Origin: Forficula auricularia
Lineage: Eukaryota > Arthropoda > Insecta > Dermaptera > Forficulidae
Reading direction: 5' to 3'
DNA: 64,000 bases
Assembly: GCA_024734495.1 (NCBI GenBank)
Contig: JALMQS010000136.1
Coordinates: 5,904,215 to 5,968,214 of the forward strand
Both the position numbers and the translations under genes were made by a program. This document shows, piece after piece, positions 1 to 11,350 of the stretch (its first letter is position 1; every line of letters starts with the position of its first letter). The notes below the pieces were generated by a model. The model was not told the DNA's origin. It did no database searches and saw only the letters and a program-made list of their open reading frames with translations.

Positions 1-45
1 TGTCCAATTTTCTGGTTAATTTACAAATAAAGTTAGGTTATGAAT

Positions 46-2287
46 AGTCATTCCATGCCAAATCAACACACTTTAAATAAAAATTTTACCTCACCACTTT
101 AGATTTTCTTGAAATTTGGTACACTGATGTATTGTGCTAATATGAATGAAAATACAAAATTTCAAATTTTTATCTTGAATAGTTTTTTATATGGCCTTGT
201 GAAATTTTCAAAAAATCGCAAAATAACCACGAACAAAATTTTTTGAAACTGCTCTAAAAGCTGTCTTAATTAAGTTAGAGAGGTTGGACAGGTGTCATTT
301 TGCAGCTTTTTTAATGCTCTTTTCAGAGACATACAACATGACATAGGTTGTAATAATTTTTTTTTCAAAATGTAAATCAAATTTTTTCATTTTGATTTTT
401 CTTCAAAAAGTACCAGTTTTAAAATTTTCAAAAAAATTCTGTAAATAGATAGTACTTTCCTAAACTACTATGGAAAGTATAATGATGGGATGGTAATGTC
501 TATGTTTAAAAAATTTACATTGAATTCTTGTTTTTCATAAATACCCAGTTTTGACCAAATAATAATGATTTTAATGGGAAACGACATTTCCAGTGAAAAA
601 TCACTTTGTGTATATTAAACTATGGTTATGAAATAAACACTCTGTGCTAGTTAAATAACTGCTTAATAGTAGAGATTAATAATAGTCCTAAAAATGCTCA
701 CGTGAAAAATATGAATGCATTGTACTTTAAATTAGTCTTATAAAAATATTAGTAAAAACTAAGACAAATAAAACACCAACATTTTAAATAAAATTAAATC
801 AATTTCTGCTATGTCATGGAAAGTTAGTTAATTTACAATAAATATTGTTGTAGGCTAAATAGTTTGATAAGCACATGTTATCTGAAATAGAAATTTCCCT
901 TGCATTCACTTGATCCAGTCTCTGCAGGTCTAGCAAGTTGGAACCTGTTTGTGGTTGTGAGCAAGTTAAAACAAATACCAGCCAGGCTGTCTCCACAAGC
1001 ATTCATTCAGTGACTAGAGTCCTTGCTGCCAAGTAGTGTTTTTTAAATGTTAGTAATGTCTTAAGTTATCAATTCCATAATGTAAAATAGTTGTTATACC
1101 TGACATAAAACGATTGATACTTTAAACTTCTGTGTTTTTTTTTTGTGTTTTAATAGCTAATTTAATCTATGATTAAAACTTGTAATTAAAAGGCAAAGTT
1201 TAAGACATTTTTAGAAAATATGGAAACTAGTGAAAAATGTAGTACTGTGGAAAGAGTTCAGTGTTGTAATCCATTGAAGAAAACAAATCATCGTGTTAGA
1301 GATAGAAAAAAACTGAGAAATGTCACACCTTGGATGACAGGTTAATTTCCACAAAAACTTGATGGCTCCGTGATTTGTGATCAGTGTAGAAAAGACCTAA
1401 CCAAGTTAAAAAATACAGTGCCTATTAGTGATAAAAATTCTGAAAATGAAGATTCTTCCGGGTAGGGGGTGAATGTTCCAGACAAAGATCTGCTAACTAT
1501 TGTAAAGCTGACCTAATGAAATAATTATTCACCAAACAACAAAACAATATGTTCAACTTGAAATGTAGATTTTTATAATGTCATTTTGTTATACAGGCCT
1601 AGCAATTTTGCCCGAATTTAAATATAGCTTAAGAAATATATGTTTCATGAATTTATCATTAAACAGTTATTTAACTAGCACAGAGTGTTTATTTCATAAC
1701 CATAGTTTAATGATACACAAAGTGATTTTTCATAAAATGTCGTTTCCCTACATTAAAATCATTATTATTTGGTCAAAACTGGGTATTTATGAAAAACAAG
1801 AGTCAGTAATAAATTTTTTAAACATAGGCCCCATTACCATCCCATCATTATACTTTGCATAGTAGTTTATGAAAGTACTATCTATTTACATAATTTTTTT
1901 GAAAATTTTAAAAGTGGTACTTTTTAAAAAAAATCAAAATCAAAAATTTGATTTACATTTTGAAAAGTTTTTTTTTATTACAACCTATGTCATGTTGTAT
2001 GTCTTTGAAAAGAGCATTAAAAAAGTTGCAAAATGACACCTGTCCCCCCTCTCTAACTCAATTAAGACAGCTTTTAGAACAGTTTCAATATTGTTTGTTC
2101 GTGGTTTTTTTGCGATTTTTTGAAAACTTAGTACAGGGCCGTATAAAAAAACTATTCAAGATAAAAATTTGAAATTTGTATTCTCATTCATATTAGCACA
2201 GCATATCAGTGTACCAAATTTCAAGAATATCTAAAGTGGGGATGTAAAATTTTTATTTAAAGTGTGTTGATTTGGCACGTAATGACT
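46..2287. mobile_element. DNA element with very long terminal inverted repeats
   Basis: The left ~620 bp (46-667) reappears in reverse complement at 1657-2287 with a few mismatches. The arms start with the same motif (AGTCATT...TGCCAAATCAACAC) and end at a shared stretch around ACTAGCACAGAGTG. The ~990 bp between the arms is unrelated to them and holds a broken ORF at 1220. This is the architecture of a foldback or long-TIR DNA transposon. I see no clear target-site duplication and do not recognise the superfamily. Confidence 0.75.
1220..1465 (+). pseudogene. Broken N-terminal fragment of an element-encoded cysteine-rich protein
   Basis: An ATG at 1220 opens a protein-like frame that is broken by TAA at 1342-1344 and ends at TAG 1463-1465. 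The first part has a CC pair and a basic RDRKKLRN patch followed by TPWM. After the internal stop, the same frame continues with ICDQCRKDL, a C-x2-C motif typical of a zinc-binding site, and then an acidic stretch. It lies centrally in the long-TIR element, so it is probably the remains of that element's own gene. Function is not recognisable beyond possible zinc binding. The in-frame stop and short length make it non-functional. Confidence 0.45.
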
Positions 2288-2289
2288 CG

Positions 2290-2857
2290 AACAGGTAATG
2301 ACATTCAAATATCTTGGATGCAATGTCACTAGTGATCGCAACTAGTATAATGAGGTAAAAAGACCAAACAATTAGAGGTTCCAGGATATCAGGATGCCTT
2401 AAAGACATTGTCTGTAGGAACAAATTCATGAGCACGGAGGCAAAAGTGAAGATCTATAAAGCAGCTGAAAGACCTATCATCACTTACGCTGTTGAGACCC
2501 GAGCCGACACAACAAGAACAGAGCAGCTCTTAAGACAAACGGAAATGAAGACGCTAAGGTCTATACTGGGCCTAACACTATGGGACAAAATAAGGAGCAA
2601 GGATATCAGAGAAGAGTGTGAGATGCAAGATATCGTCAAATGGACAAAAGATCTGTGTCGGTACTGGAACGAACATGTGGATAGAGCCAACGCGGAAGGA
2701 CTAATCAAAATAGCCCGGGATGGAAGGCCAACATCCAAGAGACCTAGGGTCAGACCGCCGAAGAGGTGGAAAGAAAGCTGGGCGTCCTCTTTCACTGAGA
2801 CGTGAGGCGCGTGTATAAAACAGGCGATAAGCCTATAATAAAGAAGAAGAAGAAGAT
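2290..2857 (+). pseudogene. RTE-like non-LTR retrotransposon, RT C-terminal end (5'-truncated)
   Basis: The clear frame 2428-2805 reads like the region after the RT catalytic core of endonuclease/RT LINEs: a KIYKAAERPIITYAVET stretch, an LLRQTEMKTLRSILG stretch, and a basic RPRVRPPKRW tail. Upstream pieces in shifted frames (FKYLG near 2305, SRISGCLKDIV near 2385) extend the homology, so at least one frameshift and one stop interrupt it. A short AAG-rich tail at 2842-2857 looks like the 3' end. The same family occurs at 44587-46330 on the minus strand. The element abuts the right end of the long-TIR element. It has no intact endonuclease or YADD region and is dead. Confidence 0.7.
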
Positions 2858-3121
2858 AATTCTTTCTTAGTTGCCTTGCAATATCCAAGGAGGTCAACAA
2901 AGTTGATGGAACATTGGCAATAAAATATAAAATATTTGCATAAAAAATATAGTCCTTATTTCCTGATAACAACTTTAATAATTAATTATTTTGAAAAATT
3001 CATTTCCAAACAAGTCCGATCGGTTCATAAAGCAAGTATTTTTACCTTGTGCTCGAGTTTAACTCGCTAGTATCCATGAACATTAATATCTATCTATATA
3101 AAGCAATATTATTATTTTCAG

Positions 3122-3265
3122 GGCCACATTTCTTATGCAGCGATTGTCAGACAATGTATATTAGTGAAGAATTCCTGAACAAACATCAAAAGAAATGTAT
3201 CCATAGGAAATTACATTTAATTTTAAAATTGAAATTTCAATTAAGAATAAATACATCAGCTGATG
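3122..3265 (+). CDS. Zinc-finger gene, upstream coding exon
   Basis: An exon of 144 nt bounded by ATTATTTTCAG at its 5' side and the donor GTAAGT at 3266. It encodes a C2HC finger: Cys-x2-Cys-x12-His-x3-Cys (FLCSDC through HQKKC), then a basic stretch. It begins with two bases of a split codon and ends with one base (G). The exon at 5351 starts with two bases (AC) that complete a GAC codon in its open frame, so the two are phase-compatible, which argues strongly for splicing. No start codon is assigned; earlier exons should lie further upstream, within or beyond the repeats. The gene is likely a nuclear DNA-binding regulator, by analogy with C2H2 families. Confidence 0.7.
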
Positions 3266-5350
3266 GTAAGTTCATTTATCTGATCAATAAAGTCTCCTAG
3301 AACTAGACTTCAAATTAGAATTTACATGAAAATAAGCCTCTGTTCATTTCTCGTCCATCTCGGCGATCATTAAAACATTCAAGGAATTACACTTTCAAAT
3401 CAATGCAACAATTAATTAATTGCCTAGATCAGTGGTACTTAGCCTTTTATTAGTCGCGACCCCCTTATAATCCTAAAATATTTTCGCGGCCAGTACCCCC
3501 CCCCCACACCATTAGGAAACATACTCTTAATTACTCGTACAAAAAACTCTCAAATGTAATAATAATTAATAGATAACTCAAAAAGCAGATTTTAACATAA
3601 CAATAATAAAGTAAAGAAAATTTTTAGAAACTTTTTAAAATTCAAAATTCAGCGCAGGTCAAATTTCGAGCATTAGCTTGGCCGTACACGCCTTGCGCTA
3701 TGTACCTGAATTTCGGAGCCAATTTCGACCTCCCACCAGCTCATAATCCATTTGAGATACAGAGCTGAAATTATACACATCTAATCCTGTAATTCATCTT
3801 GAGGAGAGTACCAAATTTGAATAATATAGCTTAAATAGATTCTGAGATATGGACCTGAGAAAGTAGCTAATTTTGGCACTCACTCACTGACAAGTCATCA
3901 AAACCAACTTGGTTACACATTAGATTTCACTACTTTTTCGAAATTGGCCTGTTTTTTCACAGAATGTTTTGGTTGAGATACATAAATTACTAGGTACGTT
4001 TCAAACCTGAACCTGAAGCTTACCTAGTATTTTATATTTTAAATTTTGAAAAAGTTTTTCAAATATTTTCTTTTTTTATTTAATATGTTTCACCAAGAAC
4101 CTACACCATTCTCCCTTAACATAAATAACATGTTATATGTATATATGTTAACGTTGAAAGGGACAGCAATAAGCGCAAGCAAATAGCTAACATAACACAT
4201 ATTTATATAAAGCCACGTTGTGGTTACGTGGCTAATAAAAGCTGCCAACGTACCTTATAACTAAAATTAAATAGAATTTTTCACAAAAATAAATACGATG
4301 AGACGAGGATACGATCTTATTCCAAGATAAATTGTAAAAAAATACCAAAAACATAAAATAAATTAGCTGACGTGTTCTGATGTGGCCATTGTGGAATAGC
4401 CTTTTTCGAAGAGATATATGGAAGTAAAAGGCAATAAATGTTATATGGCGATGGTGAACAGGTGTACCATATATTCCTTACGAATATGTATCCAAAATTT
4501 TACCAAACTTTTTTCTCTTTAGTGCGTATTAAAACTTAAATTCTTGATCAATTCAATTAGATTGTCATCGTGGGTTGGTGATAAATTGGTAATATCCCAG
4601 TTATAGGGTTTTCGAATCCACAATTTTCTATCAATTTCACTATGTGTCAAATTTGTATATTAATTTTTGGAGATGACATTGAATTAAATAAATTGCATGT
4701 AATTACGGAAATAACAAAGCTTGAACTTATTATAATGATACTTAAGCGATGATTCTCAGACAATTCAGGCCGGATGACATACGATCGAGAACCCTGTCAC
4801 ACCGTTCCTCTGTTCTTATTCACAATAAAACTTGTATTATTTAATACATCTTTTATAATAATTTACAAACCCTCACCCCAGTATATTATAACACCATTTA
4901 CGAAGTTTCATTTTCATCGCCTCTATTTTATCTCGCATCGAAAAAATGTTGTGTTGATTTCCTTGCATAGATAAATTTAGTTGGCTTAGAATGGTCAAGA
5001 TGTCTGCCAAGTAAGAAAGTTTTTGTGAAACCTACCTCGTATCTTAGTTTTATTATTATATTAAAATGTTTCACCTAGAACCAACACCGAACTCCTTAAA
5101 AGTTAAGTAAGAAAGTTTTGAAATCCAATTTTTGTCGTTGAAGTAAATGCCCAAATTTGATTTTTTAACATTTAGAAATATTTCCGTTTTCAAATACTTT
5201 CGCTGGCCTAGATCACAATATACAAGCCAACTGACGATAATATTAAATGATTTTTCAATTGACAATAACAGAAAATTACAATAACATTTTTAGCTCTATT
5301 TTGAATTTCTTCTCCAATATCATCTCATCAATAAAATTATTTTTTTACAG
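3266..5350 (+). other. Intron of the zinc-finger gene
   Basis: Donor GTAAGT at 3266 and acceptor TTTTTTACAG ending at 5350. The interior is AT-rich with no convincing ORF. It contains a hAT-like end near 3432 and two copies of a motif beginning ATGTTTCACC (near 4086 and 5066) that recurs elsewhere in the window. Confidence 0.65.
3432..3510 (+). mobile_element. hAT-like element end (remnant)
   Basis: CAGTGGTACTTAGCC followed by CGCGACCCCCTTATAATCC and a C-run matches the typical opening of hAT-superfamily ends (CAGTGG...CGACCCCCTT). No partner end or transposase is visible, so it is a fragment. Confidence 0.45.
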
Positions 5351-6504
5351 ACACGAACAATCAAACTAAAAACGAAACTAATGAAGATTATTTCTGTGAA
5401 GAATGTTTCTCTGGATTCCTAACATTGTCTGATTTCGAAAGCCATATACAGAAAGGCCATTCGGAAGAAGTACTATTTACAAGTAACCTCAGTGATCGGA
5501 ATCACAGTGATGAAACCAAAGTAGAACCTCTTATTGACATACACAGAGCGAGAAAGCTTTTGAGGTTAATCGTCCATAATCGAAATCATAACACCAAACA
5601 GTCTCCTAACGATCCAGAAAATTGAAATCAAAACAATCTAATCAAAGTTTGGGAACGTATTCTAATAGCAAACCAAACAGAAGTGATAATTGTAACAAAC
5701 CAGCCTCATGTCAAAATAATCCTAACAGATATCTGTTGAATCACTCTGAAGAAAAACCATTTATCTGTGATCACTGTGGTAAGCGCTTTTCACACAAGAG
5801 TACTCTCAATAGTCACATATTAATTCATACAGGCGAAAAGGCTTTTGCTTGTGATCATTGTGATAAGCGTTTTTCACTAAAGGATGATCTCAACAAACAT
5901 TTATTGGTTCATACAGGAGAAAAGCCTTTTGTCTGTGATCAGTGTGATAAGCGTTTTTCACAAAAAACACATCTCAACAGACATTTATTGGTTCATACAG
6001 GAGAAAAGCCTTTTGTCTGTGATCACTGTGAAAAGTGTTTTTCACAAAATAGTACTCTCAAAAGTCACATATTAACTCATATAGGCGAAAGGCCTTTTGT
6101 CTGTAATCACTGCAGTAAGCGTTTTTCACAAGGGTAATTTCAAAAGTCATTTATTGGTTCATACAGGCGAAAAGTCTTTTGTCTGTGATCACTGCGAAAA
6201 GAGTTTCTCACGAAATAGTAATCTCAAAAAACATTTATTGGTTCATACAGGCGAAAAGCCTTTTGTCTGTGATCACTGTCAAAAGTGTTTTTCACAAAAG
6301 AGTAATCTCAAAAAACATTTATTGGTTCATACAGACGAAAAGCCTTTTGTTTGTGATCATTGTGATAAGCGTTTTTCACAAAATAGTGATCTCAATAGAC
6401 ATTTATTGGTTCATACAGACGAAAAGCCTTTTGTTTGTGATCATTGCGATAAGGGTTTTTCACAAAATTATCATCTCAAAAGACATTTGAAAATCCACAC
6501 CTAG
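5351..6504 (+). CDS. C2H2 zinc-finger protein, terminal exon with two frameshifts
   Basis: The exon opens in phase with 3122-3265 and encodes a lone C2H2 finger (CEECFSGF...HIQKGH), a linker, then nine tandem Kruppel-type fingers of ~28 residues joined by HTGEKPF-type linkers, ending with TAG at 6502-6504. The chain needs two frame changes. One near 5610-5625 behaves like a 1-base loss, where an in-frame TGA otherwise stops it. The other is in finger 5 near 6131, where TTTTTCACAAGGG lacks two bases present in sister fingers (TTTTTCACAAAAGAG). Together they total 3 bases and restore the original frame. Both sites lie in or next to A-runs, so assembly error and genuine pseudogenisation are both possible. 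Intact fingers keep all Cys and His ligands. The product would be a sequence-specific nuclear DNA-binding protein, target unknown. Confidence 0.8.
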
Positions 6505-6562
6505 ATGTTTTAATCTATTACTCTTTGAATCAAAACAGAATTTTTCTCTACATATTAATTGG

Positions 6563-6568
6563 AATAAA
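6563..6568 (+). terminator. Polyadenylation signal of the zinc-finger gene
   Basis: AATAAA 59 bases after the stop codon, the expected place for 3' end processing. Confidence 0.55.
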
Positions 6569-6569
6569 T

Positions 6570-7077
6570 TAATTTAATATCAGAAATGACAAAGACATTT
6601 TGAAGGTCGCCCAACTAATTACAAGGCACCAACTCATCAGAAGTGAAACATTTAAATCTGATCTCTGACGCCCTACAGTCATTTAAATTCAACCCATGAG
6701 TCTAGTAAGGAAATAATTCTATCCCTGAAACTACATGTATATATATTTGAACTTTTCCCCTGTAAAAATTGTATGATTATTTATCTTTAATATTAAACAA
6801 ATCATACTCTCCGGCATGTTTGAAAAATTTATTTCACCTCAAATTTTTTCTTTCCATTTTTCACATACCTTTGGGCATAAATAACAAAAATAAATAAATA
6901 AAATAAATAAATAAAATAAATTTTTGATTGAACAAAAAATGCAAGCCACGGAACCCTCTGGTCCGGTATATCGAGGGTTTATTTTTGAATTAGACTCATT
7001 AGCGACCGGATTTCTATGCAATTGCATATTTTGTTTGCCGCCACATACGACCCAGGGGATCAATTATCTATCCGAAT
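6570..7077. other. AT-rich spacer, no gene seen
   Basis: Contains (TAAA)n at about 6888-6920. A less AT-rich block at 6940-7080 has the look of old repeat DNA. Short ORFs here resemble no family I know. Confidence 0.4.
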
Positions 7078-7078
7078 C

Positions 7079-7600
7079 ATGCATCTAGGATATCAGTGTT
7101 ACCGCCTAGGACCACAAGGCCCGGGCCTAGGGGCCCAGCCGGCCTGGGGGCCCCGGTTGCGGAATCTTTTTTTTTCAACCTAAAAAGAACACAAGGGATC
7201 TACAACAGGCATTACAAATATCATACAAGTATGAAATCACAATCTCTGGCTAAACTAATATCGCTGTCATTTTTTAGTTTTATTCTTTTCTCTATATTCA
7301 GTAAATTTATTGTTTTTGTTCCATATAATTTTTGTTTCCCTTTTTAAATTTTTTTTTCTCTTACTTGATCTGTTTGTATCCTATTGTTTATTTTCTTTGT
7401 AATTAAATTGGCCTAATATTGTACATTAAAAAGGCTAGATGCCCCTACAAATACAATGTTATTGAATAAATAAAAAAATGTGTTCTGTACTAGTGCATTT
7501 AATTTGCTAAATTTTCAAAATAGCTTCGAGATGGTGGGGGGGGGGGGGCAAATGTCCAAGTGCCTAGGGGCCCTGGGTCTCTTATATCCGCCTCCTGAGG
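7079..7600. repeat. Possible hAT-like non-autonomous element with GC-rich ends
   Basis: A GC-rich block at 7100-7160 (GGCCCGGGCCTAGGGGCC) faces an inverted, weaker counterpart at 7560-7600 (GCCTAGGGGCCCTGGG, then CGCCTCCTGAGG). The middle is AT-rich and ends in a G-run (about 7536-7547). The arrangement resembles non-autonomous hAT ends, but the inverted match is imperfect. Confidence 0.3.
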
Positions 7601-9660
7601 ATACTGTGGGTTAAATTTTATACTGCATATTTCTTGCCAAATACAGATGTTTTAAAAGTAACTTTTCCCGAGGAAGAATGAAAAAAAGAAGAAATAAAAC
7701 AGGGGGACACTAATTTAAATTCGAAGAAAACAAAAATAGGCCTCAACGGCAAGAGTGTAGTGTTGGACGATGTAAACATAGCTCATAAACAACAATCCAC
7801 TTATTTTTCTTATTATTCAGGTGTACTTTGACTTGATTAGATACTATAGGTACTCTACTCCAAAATGCCAAAAAGTTTGCAATCTTTTTCTTTCAAAATA
7901 AAAGTGGGGTTTTAAGTTCCTTTAAATTGGCCCCCATTAAGTCTGTGGATGTGGACCGTCCTTTTCATCGTATAAATCAATTTTAAGTGACCGTAGACAT
8001 AATAACTTGAAGATAATTTAGAAAAATACTTGTAAACATAAATTATTCACATTACAATCAGATTTTAATTATTTTTAAGATCCTTTTTTAATTATTTCTT
8101 TATTATTATTTTTATTATTATTTAAAATTAAATGGGAGATAAATTTAAAAACCTAATTGATCGATCGGAGAATTTACCACTGCTCGAAGCACCTAAAAAC
8201 TCAGTAAATTCATTCAATCATCGGGACGCTGAGGGGATGTCTGAAGCTATATAAAAAAAACGAAATAAATGAAGGGGGTGTAAATTGGTAGTGACACGCG
8301 AACTTCAAATAAATGAAAATGTGAAAGTTGTGTGGTGAGCACACCAGTTGATTTTCTTTCTAAAGGTATTATTTTATTTTTTTATTTAGAAATTATTTCA
8401 TTCAATATAAAAGATACAGAGTAAATTAAATCAACTAAACAGAATCATACAAACAAATGAATAACAAAAATTTGTTCATGAGGGTAACCCTTATTGGTTT
8501 TTGCCTTTTCTCTTGCTCCCGTTTCTTCAATCTTTCCTGCGGACCCCGTCTATCCTCTTGATCTTCTCCAGTATAGTCTGTCGTCTATTTGTCCCTCTTA
8601 AACACCCCCCCCCCCCCCCCGCCCACCAATCTTGCACCTTCATCCCAAATTCCTCCCAGTTCTCTCTATATCTTCCGCCTTCTCTCCATTTTATACACCC
8701 TGCATGCATCAATGTCCGCCTCTTCCCTCTTCCCGTTGCCCAGTTAGTTTTTTTTTCTTCAGATGAACTTTCTCTACAGCAGCGTTTAATGGATAAACAA
8801 TATAGAATTTTATAATAAAATAAAATCCCCGTTCTAAATAAATGGAATGAAAATTGTTCAAGCTTTAGTATATATTGCGGGTCGCTGGGAGGTTTATTTC
8901 AAGGGTAAAACTGACTGCCCGGAAAGTTGGCTAGTTCTCGGGTCAACTCGCATTCGGCCCGGCATAAAATTATAAACTCTCTTAAAACATTGTAAATTTT
9001 TATGATATAATTTCAATAATTTTTTTCTTTTAGACTCAAGAAAAATTTGCAAAATCTCTCCATAAAATTTCGAAGAATAAAAGCCAAATTTTCAATTTTG
9101 AATGTGAAAATATATATCAAGATTTCCAAAAAATGATAAACAATTTTTTCATATTTTGACTTTATTTTTTATTATATGTATATGTACAACATTTTACCTG
9201 CAAACTTTCTGATTGAATGCACAGAACTTCTAAATCAGCCATTGAACTGAGAATAATTTAATAATATGTCTTTTAGTAGAAATTTATAAAAATTATCTAC
9301 CCTGAAACAAATTTAATCCTGGATTTACAACATTTATTCCCTTTTTAGGTTCAAGCGCCTTCTTAATTTTAGCCACCTTAATAATTTTAAAGCCATTCTA
9401 GGCCCAGGCCCATGCCCTACCTAACTGCCACTGCACATATAAAACCTCAACATTTAACGAATCAAAAGAATCTTCAAATAAATCTTGACAGGTAAGTCTG
9501 AAGCGAAATCCGTGTTGAAGTCACCCATTACAATTACTTCAGAATAGAGTGAAGATATTGAAACATCTGTCTCAAGATCGAGAAAAAAGCCTAGTTGGGG
9601 GGGGGGGGGGGGCATAGACCAGACCAGGACTTCTTAAACTTTTGACTAGAGTATAGAGCA
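7601..9660. other. Gene-free AT-rich region
   Basis: No credible coding exon. It holds a poly-C run near 8606-8620 and a poly-G run at about 9597-9612. A less AT-rich patch at 8500-8750 has a short open frame on each strand but no recognised domain; it may be old retroelement sequence. Confidence 0.4.
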
Positions 9661-9664
9661 TAGG

Positions 9665-9722
9665 AGGCCACAACGTGGCTCGCGAGCCGCATGCGGCTCT
9701 TCAGTCAAACCCGTGCTGCTCT
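9665..9722 (+). mobile_element. hAT-like element end (remnant)
   Basis: GGCCACAACGTGGCTCGCGA followed by GCCGCATGCGGCTCTT is the characteristic palindromic subterminal sequence of a widespread hAT-type family. Only this end is visible, abutting the RT fragment that follows. Confidence 0.45.
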
Positions 9723-10075
9723 TGAACCCTCTTGAATAATACTGATTTTAAAAAGTACAGGGTGGGGTATAAAGATCTACCATCTTTTGAAGAGGTATAA
9801 AAAAAATTAAAAAATTTAACTAGAAAAAAACTGAATATATTTCTAAAAAGAACATAAAATATTTGCAAAGAGTGTACGAGGGAAACATTAATTTTACGTT
9901 TTATTCTATTGTAGATTTTATTAATGATCGAAGTGTTATATCCATTATTCAAGGCTATATTATAGATAACATTTAATTCATTATTGAAATTTAATTTATT
10001 CATAGGTATATTCAAGAGCCTATATATCATTGAGTAGAAGGCAGAAAATTTAGTATTAATTTTAGTATTTTCATA
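9701..10075 (-). pseudogene. Penelope-like element RT fragment (C-terminal part)
   Basis: A minus-strand frame (open over 9701-10117) carries a block resembling the end of the Penelope-like reverse transcriptase: FYSMIYRLLNIPM, then an ELNVIYNIALNNGYN stretch and basic residues. This is the linker that precedes the GIY-YIG endonuclease in many such elements, from my memory of the family. The first ~14 residues of the open frame (from 10117 down) belong to a different sequence, a T-rich 3'-end-like repeat shared with 15033-15110, so the true fragment is shorter. Neither the RT catalytic motifs nor an endonuclease is present. It is relevant because Penelope-like elements are known carriers of hammerhead motifs. 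Confidence 0.45.
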
Positions 10076-10135
10076 GTTTTTTTTTCTTCCCCTTGGCCTC
10101 GGGAACTTAATGCCCATTTAGCCAGTCGTCACAGA
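10076..10135 (-). repeat. Retroelement 3' end shared with 15033-15110
   Basis: A T-run followed by TTGGCCTCGGGAAC and TGCCCATTTAGCCAG. The same order (poly-T, TTGGCCTCGGCAAC, TGCCCATTTAGCCAG) occurs at 15033-15110, where it starts a poly-A-tailed insertion on the minus strand. Confidence 0.5.
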
Positions 10136-10910
10136 TTCACGTCGAATAGGTGTATAAAGAAATAAAATATGCTAAACTGATGCTAATAAAATGGCAGTTT
10201 TTGACAATTTTTGAAACCCTAAAATGTGAACACAAGCGGATTAAAAAATCAGCCCCTAAATAGTTTGCATCAAAAGTTTTTAATGCGTCTACATTGTCCT
10301 ATTTAAAAACTTGATTTAAAAAGACGGATTGTACTTAATTGTTTTTAGTTCTCCAGGGATTAAAAAATATCACCAGGAAAATCAGAACAATAAAAATATT
10401 TTCATTACGACTTTATTTGATACCAGCCCAATTGATTTTTTTTTTTTTAATAATCAATCTGTGAATTTATGTGAAAAAAGTGTTTGAGGTTTATTTTATT
10501 TTTTTGCGTACAGACAAACAATTTTATGAGGAAAAGCCAAGACATAAATCTTGGAACTTTATTACCATTCTGATATCTTAGGAATATTACTTTAGAAAAC
10601 ATTAGTTTGAAATATAAAATTTAATCAAAAATTGTATAAAATTTGTTAACAATTTTGTGCCAAATCACGAAATGGATTGTCTTGGTCAAGAACAAACCTG
10701 TGGTTGGTGAAAACCGCAAAATGGAGCAATGTTTGCTGGGTAATTAATGTTTTTCTTTTTTTCCACTATTATTATTTGCATTTTGCAGAATTAAACAAGA
10801 AGCCGCTACGATAATTGGATCTCCCTCCATGATTCAACCTAAAATATTCTTACGTGGTAATTGTGATCGATTCTATTGAAAAATATTAACAAGAATCACT
10901 AAAAACACTA
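10136..10910. other. AT-rich spacer, nothing recognised
   Basis: No ORF above background and no clear repeat structure. Confidence 0.4.
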
Positions 10911-11003
10911 AATAAATTTTAATTTTCTCATTAATATATCAAAGAATAATTGATACGTCAACAAGAATTATTTTGACCGCGCTGATTTGAAAAAAAGATA
11001 TTT
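10911..11003 (+). repeat. Direct repeat, copy 1
   Basis: A ~93 bp unit (TAAATAAATTTTAATTTTCTC through TTTGAAAAAAAGATATT) recurs as copy 2, which is split into 11351-11404 and 12668-12710 by the insertion between them. The units start ~440 bp apart. Confidence 0.7.
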
Positions 11004-11350
11004 TTATCTCGCGAGACTACTGCGGATTACGCTATTGGAGTCTGCGGAGTATTAAGTCTGGACCAAGAGAGAAAAATATGTAATCCACTTAGCTACAATC
11101 CAACGTCAGTTCGCGTTTAGCCCGCTAGACATTCGGACGGATCACCGAGTGAATTGGAAATCTCAGATGTTATATACTCGATCTCCCAGTCCAGAGCGCT
11201 AGATCTATTAGCATGTATGTTAGATGACTGCCATTAATTAACTGAAGGTTTTCTACATTTTATTCGATCGCGACTCTAATGTAGGGAATTTTTGTCAAAT
11301 ATTGAGTGAAAATAATATTTGAACTTATATATTTCTAACTTGACATAATG

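Noticed and set aside
5884..6490. Alternative-frame ORFs across the zinc-finger array
   Set aside because: Shadow frames created by the 84-base finger periodicity.
8501..8815. 104-codon + strand ORF
   Set aside because: Low-complexity poly-C and T-rich sequence with an equally open opposite strand; no recognised domain.
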